The notes under the pieces are model-generated. The model was given only the letters and a program-made list of their open reading frames with translations. It was not told the origin of the DNA and ran no database searches. Both the position numbers and the translations under genes were made by a program. From Saprospiraceae bacterium (GTDB taxonomy: Bacteria; Bacteroidota; Bacteroidia; Chitinophagales; Saprospiraceae): DNA of 64,000 nucleotides. Positions 62,210 through 64,000 of the stretch are shown here, one piece after another. The DNA lies in contig JANQPA010000107.1 of the NCBI GenBank assembly GCA_028285545.1, positions 39,569 through 103,568 on the forward strand, read 5' to 3'. Position 1 is the first letter of the stretch, and every line of letters begins with the position of its first letter.

Positions 62210-64000
62210 TAAACTTGACATATCTCTAGAACTTAGGTTTATAAGAAATTGGCTCCTGGTAGGATTCCTATTTTCTTCCCTCACAATGAATGCACAAGAG
62301 GAAGTACTCAAAAGGATTATTTCTGGAAATATACCTAATATCAGCCAGGTTAAAGCACTGGAAATAATCGAACAACTAACGCAAATTCGATTTTCCTACC
62401 CTTCCAGTTTAATTGATAAAAACAAGAAAGTTGATCTAATAATACAGGAGGAACCGCTAGACAAAGTCCTTAGAAGAATATTTGAAGGAAAAGATATTCA
62501 GTTTAAGGTAATTGAAAGCCGTATTTTAATTACAGAAGTGGTAAAGAAATCTCCGCCTAAAAAAAAGACCATCCATGGTTATATTAAAGATAGTCAAAAC
62601 GGTGAAGCACTGATTGGGGCAAGCATTTTCTTAAGCAATAATCAAAGCCTTGGAACCAACACCAATGCCTATGGCTATTTTTCACTTTCTCTACCTCAGG
62701 GCAGTTACGAGTTACAAATTAGCTATCTGGGATATCTGTCTAAAAAAAAGTCGCTAATTCTTGACCAAAACAAAAGGCTCGACTTTCAATTGAGTCCTAA
62801 TAGCGAAGCGCTGGAAACAGTAATAGTTACTGCGGCTGCCAATGTTTTCACAGAAAAAGAAGTCAGAGGAGGTTGGCATCAATTGAACACTCAGAAAATC
62901 AAAAAAATGCCAGCCATTGGGGGTGAACCAGATCTCTTCAAAAGTATCCAGCTTTTACCAGGAGTAGGCAGTGCTGGAGAAGGATCAACGGGCTTATACG
63001 TCCGCGGTGGAAATATTGACCAGAATCTTGTGTTGTTAGATGAAGCCCTTATCTATAATCCCAGCCACCTGCTCGGTTTTTTCTCTACTTTTCATCCTGA
63101 TGCGATCCAGCATATGGAAGTCTATAAAGGTAATTTTCCGGCAAAATACGGCGGGCGGCTTTCTTCTGTGGTAGACCTCCGAATGAAGGAGGGCAACAAA
63201 GAGGAATTAAAGGTCAAAGGGGGTATTGGCCTCCTTGCCAGCAGATTATTAGTGGAAGGGCCCATCAAAAAAGATAAACACTCTTTTATGTTGGCCGCCA
63301 GGCGTACCTATCCTGATTTATTCCTATTTCTTACGGAAGACGATGGCGGCAATAAAGTCAACTTTTCGGATTTCAACCTCAAAACGAACTGGAAGCTAAC
63401 TGAAAGTGATCGGCTTTTTTTTTCCATGTATCGAGGAAGTGATGTTTTCCGGTTTTTTGATGCCTATGAAAATAAATGGGGCAATACCACAGCTACTCTG
63501 CGATGGAATCATCTTTTTAATGAAAAAACCTTTGCTAATTTTTCTTTGATATTTAATGATTATAAATATTCTGTAGCCAATTTTATATCCGGAGCCGAAA
63601 CCCTCGACTGGAATTCAGGAATTTCTGACTGGAATATCAAAATGGATTTTTCAAAATATATCAATAGCCAGTCCAGGATAGATTATGGGATGCAACATAT
63701 TCTACATCGTTTAAATCCAGGTAATGAAAGTGAAAACCGGTTAAACCCTGTTCCGGAAAGCAAGACACTAGAACAAGCCATTTATTTTGACCATGAAATC
63801 CGCTTTAACCCAAGGTTTACGCTCAGCTATGGGCTTAGATTGTCTGCTAATCATAATTTTGGAAAAAACAAGGTCTACCAGTTTAATGAGCAATTTGATA
63901 TCATCGATTCTACCCTTTACTCTGGGGGCATATTTCATTCCAGATTTAACTGGTCCCCCAGAATTCATTTTAAGTATAAAGTCGGATCGAATGCCTGGTT
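62205..64000 (+). CDS. TonB-dependent receptor with STN and CarboxypepD_reg domains (3' part missing)
   Basis: The first 598 codons of an outer-membrane receptor. The signal peptide (LLVGFLFSSLTMNAQ) is best preceded by ATG 62205. An STN signalling domain (residues about 30-105), a CarboxypepD-like beta-sandwich (TIHGYIKDSQNGEALIGASI) and a plug (YVRGGNIDQNLVLLDEALIYNPSHLLGFFSTFHPDAIQHMEVYKGNFPAKYGGRLSSVVDLRM) follow, then barrel strands. The STN domain contacts FecR in such systems, matching the sigma/anti-sigma genes upstream. The ligand is unknown. In-frame ATGs at 62160 and 62181 inside the repeat are alternatives. Confidence 0.93.
   Translation, partial: MSKLDISLELRFIRNWLLVGFLFSSLTMNAQEEVLKRIISGNIPNISQVKALEIIEQLTQIRFSYPSSLIDKNKKVDLIIQEEPLDKVLRRIFEGKDIQFKVIESRILITEVVKKSPPKKKTIHGYIKDSQNGEALIGASIFLSNNQSLGTNTNAYGYFSLSLPQGSYELQISYLGYLSKKKSLILDQNKRLDFQLSPNSEALETVIVTAAANVFTEKEVRGGWHQLNTQKIKKMPAIGGEPDLFKSIQLLPGVGSAGEGSTGLYVRGGNIDQNLVLLDEALIYNPSHLLGFFSTFHPDAIQHMEVYKGNFPAKYGGRLSSVVDLRMKEGNKEELKVKGGIGLLASRLLVEGPIKKDKHSFMLAARRTYPDLFLFLTEDDGGNKVNFSDFNLKTNWKLTESDRLFFSMYRGSDVFRFFDAYENKWGNTTATLRWNHLFNEKTFANFSLIFNDYKYSVANFISGAETLDWNSGISDWNIKMDFSKYINSQSRIDYGMQHILHRLNPGNESENRLNPVPESKTLEQAIYFDHEIRFNPRFTLSYGLRLSANHNFGKNKVYQFNEQFDIIDSTLYSGGIFHSRFNWSPRIHFKYKVGSNAW

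Overview
The window reads as chromosomal DNA of a Bacteroidota bacterium, most likely a saprospirian (Haliscomenobacter/Lewinella-like). The reasons are AT-rich intergenic DNA, secreted proteins ending in type IX secretion (T9SS) sorting domains, HYR-module adhesin repeats, one-protein hybrid two-component systems, an ECF sigma/FecR/TonB receptor locus, two clear TAnnTTTG-type promoters, and families typical of the phylum (GSCFA, DUF983, DUF6090, FtsX-type 800-residue permeases). It carries about 50 protein genes and one tRNA-Leu. I see no insertion sequence, prophage, CRISPR array or rRNA.

Layout. 1-9.2 kb: the start of an NtrC-type sigma-54 activator diverges from an efflux cluster (HlyD adaptor, ATPase, two large permeases, second ATPase). 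A near-perfect -24/-12 sigma-54 promoter lies in front of the adaptor gene, so the activator probably controls it. 9.3-15 kb: a T9SS-exported alpha/beta hydrolase, a GSCFA protein, an unknown soluble protein, PaaD and a PaaG-like isomerase (phenylacetate catabolism). 15-18.5 kb: MeaB GTPase and a LemA/TPM/TPM group. 18.6-25.7 kb: a metzincin-like lipoprotein with a polytopic membrane protein, an ATP-grasp enzyme, a TANGO2/NRDE protein, an iodotyrosine-deiodinase-like flavoprotein and two SDRs. 26-29.7 kb: MlaE/MlaF lipid transport, tRNA-Leu(GAG), an MpaB-like protein and a NagD-like phosphatase. 30-35.3 kb: ArsR, DUF983, Crp/Fnr and AraC proteins, then cysE-cysM. 35.3-43.9 kb: a T9SS VCBS protein, a DUF885 protein, a beta-barrel, an S41 peptidase, an endonuclease V homologue, DUF6090 and a VOC protein. 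44-56.2 kb: two paralogous hybrid sensor/regulators with different input domains, a small lipoprotein and a 1364-residue HYR adhesin. 56.5-64 kb: a VIT1/CCC1 transporter, a TolC-like protein, then ECF sigma, FecR, a beta-barrel, a lipoprotein hydrolase and a TonB receptor that runs off the end.

The most unusual signal is not a gene. At least fourteen intergenic spots hold short-word arrays. Each is built from one word of fixed length (6, 7, 8 or 9 nt) repeated in strict phase with point variants. In many, the second half is the same word on the other strand, so the array folds back on itself. Words recur between distant loci, and arrays abut stop codons. In one case (62088-62209) the array supplies the likely start codon of the TonB receptor. 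I know of no named element that fits; the nearest analogy is the heptanucleotide STRR repeats of cyanobacteria.
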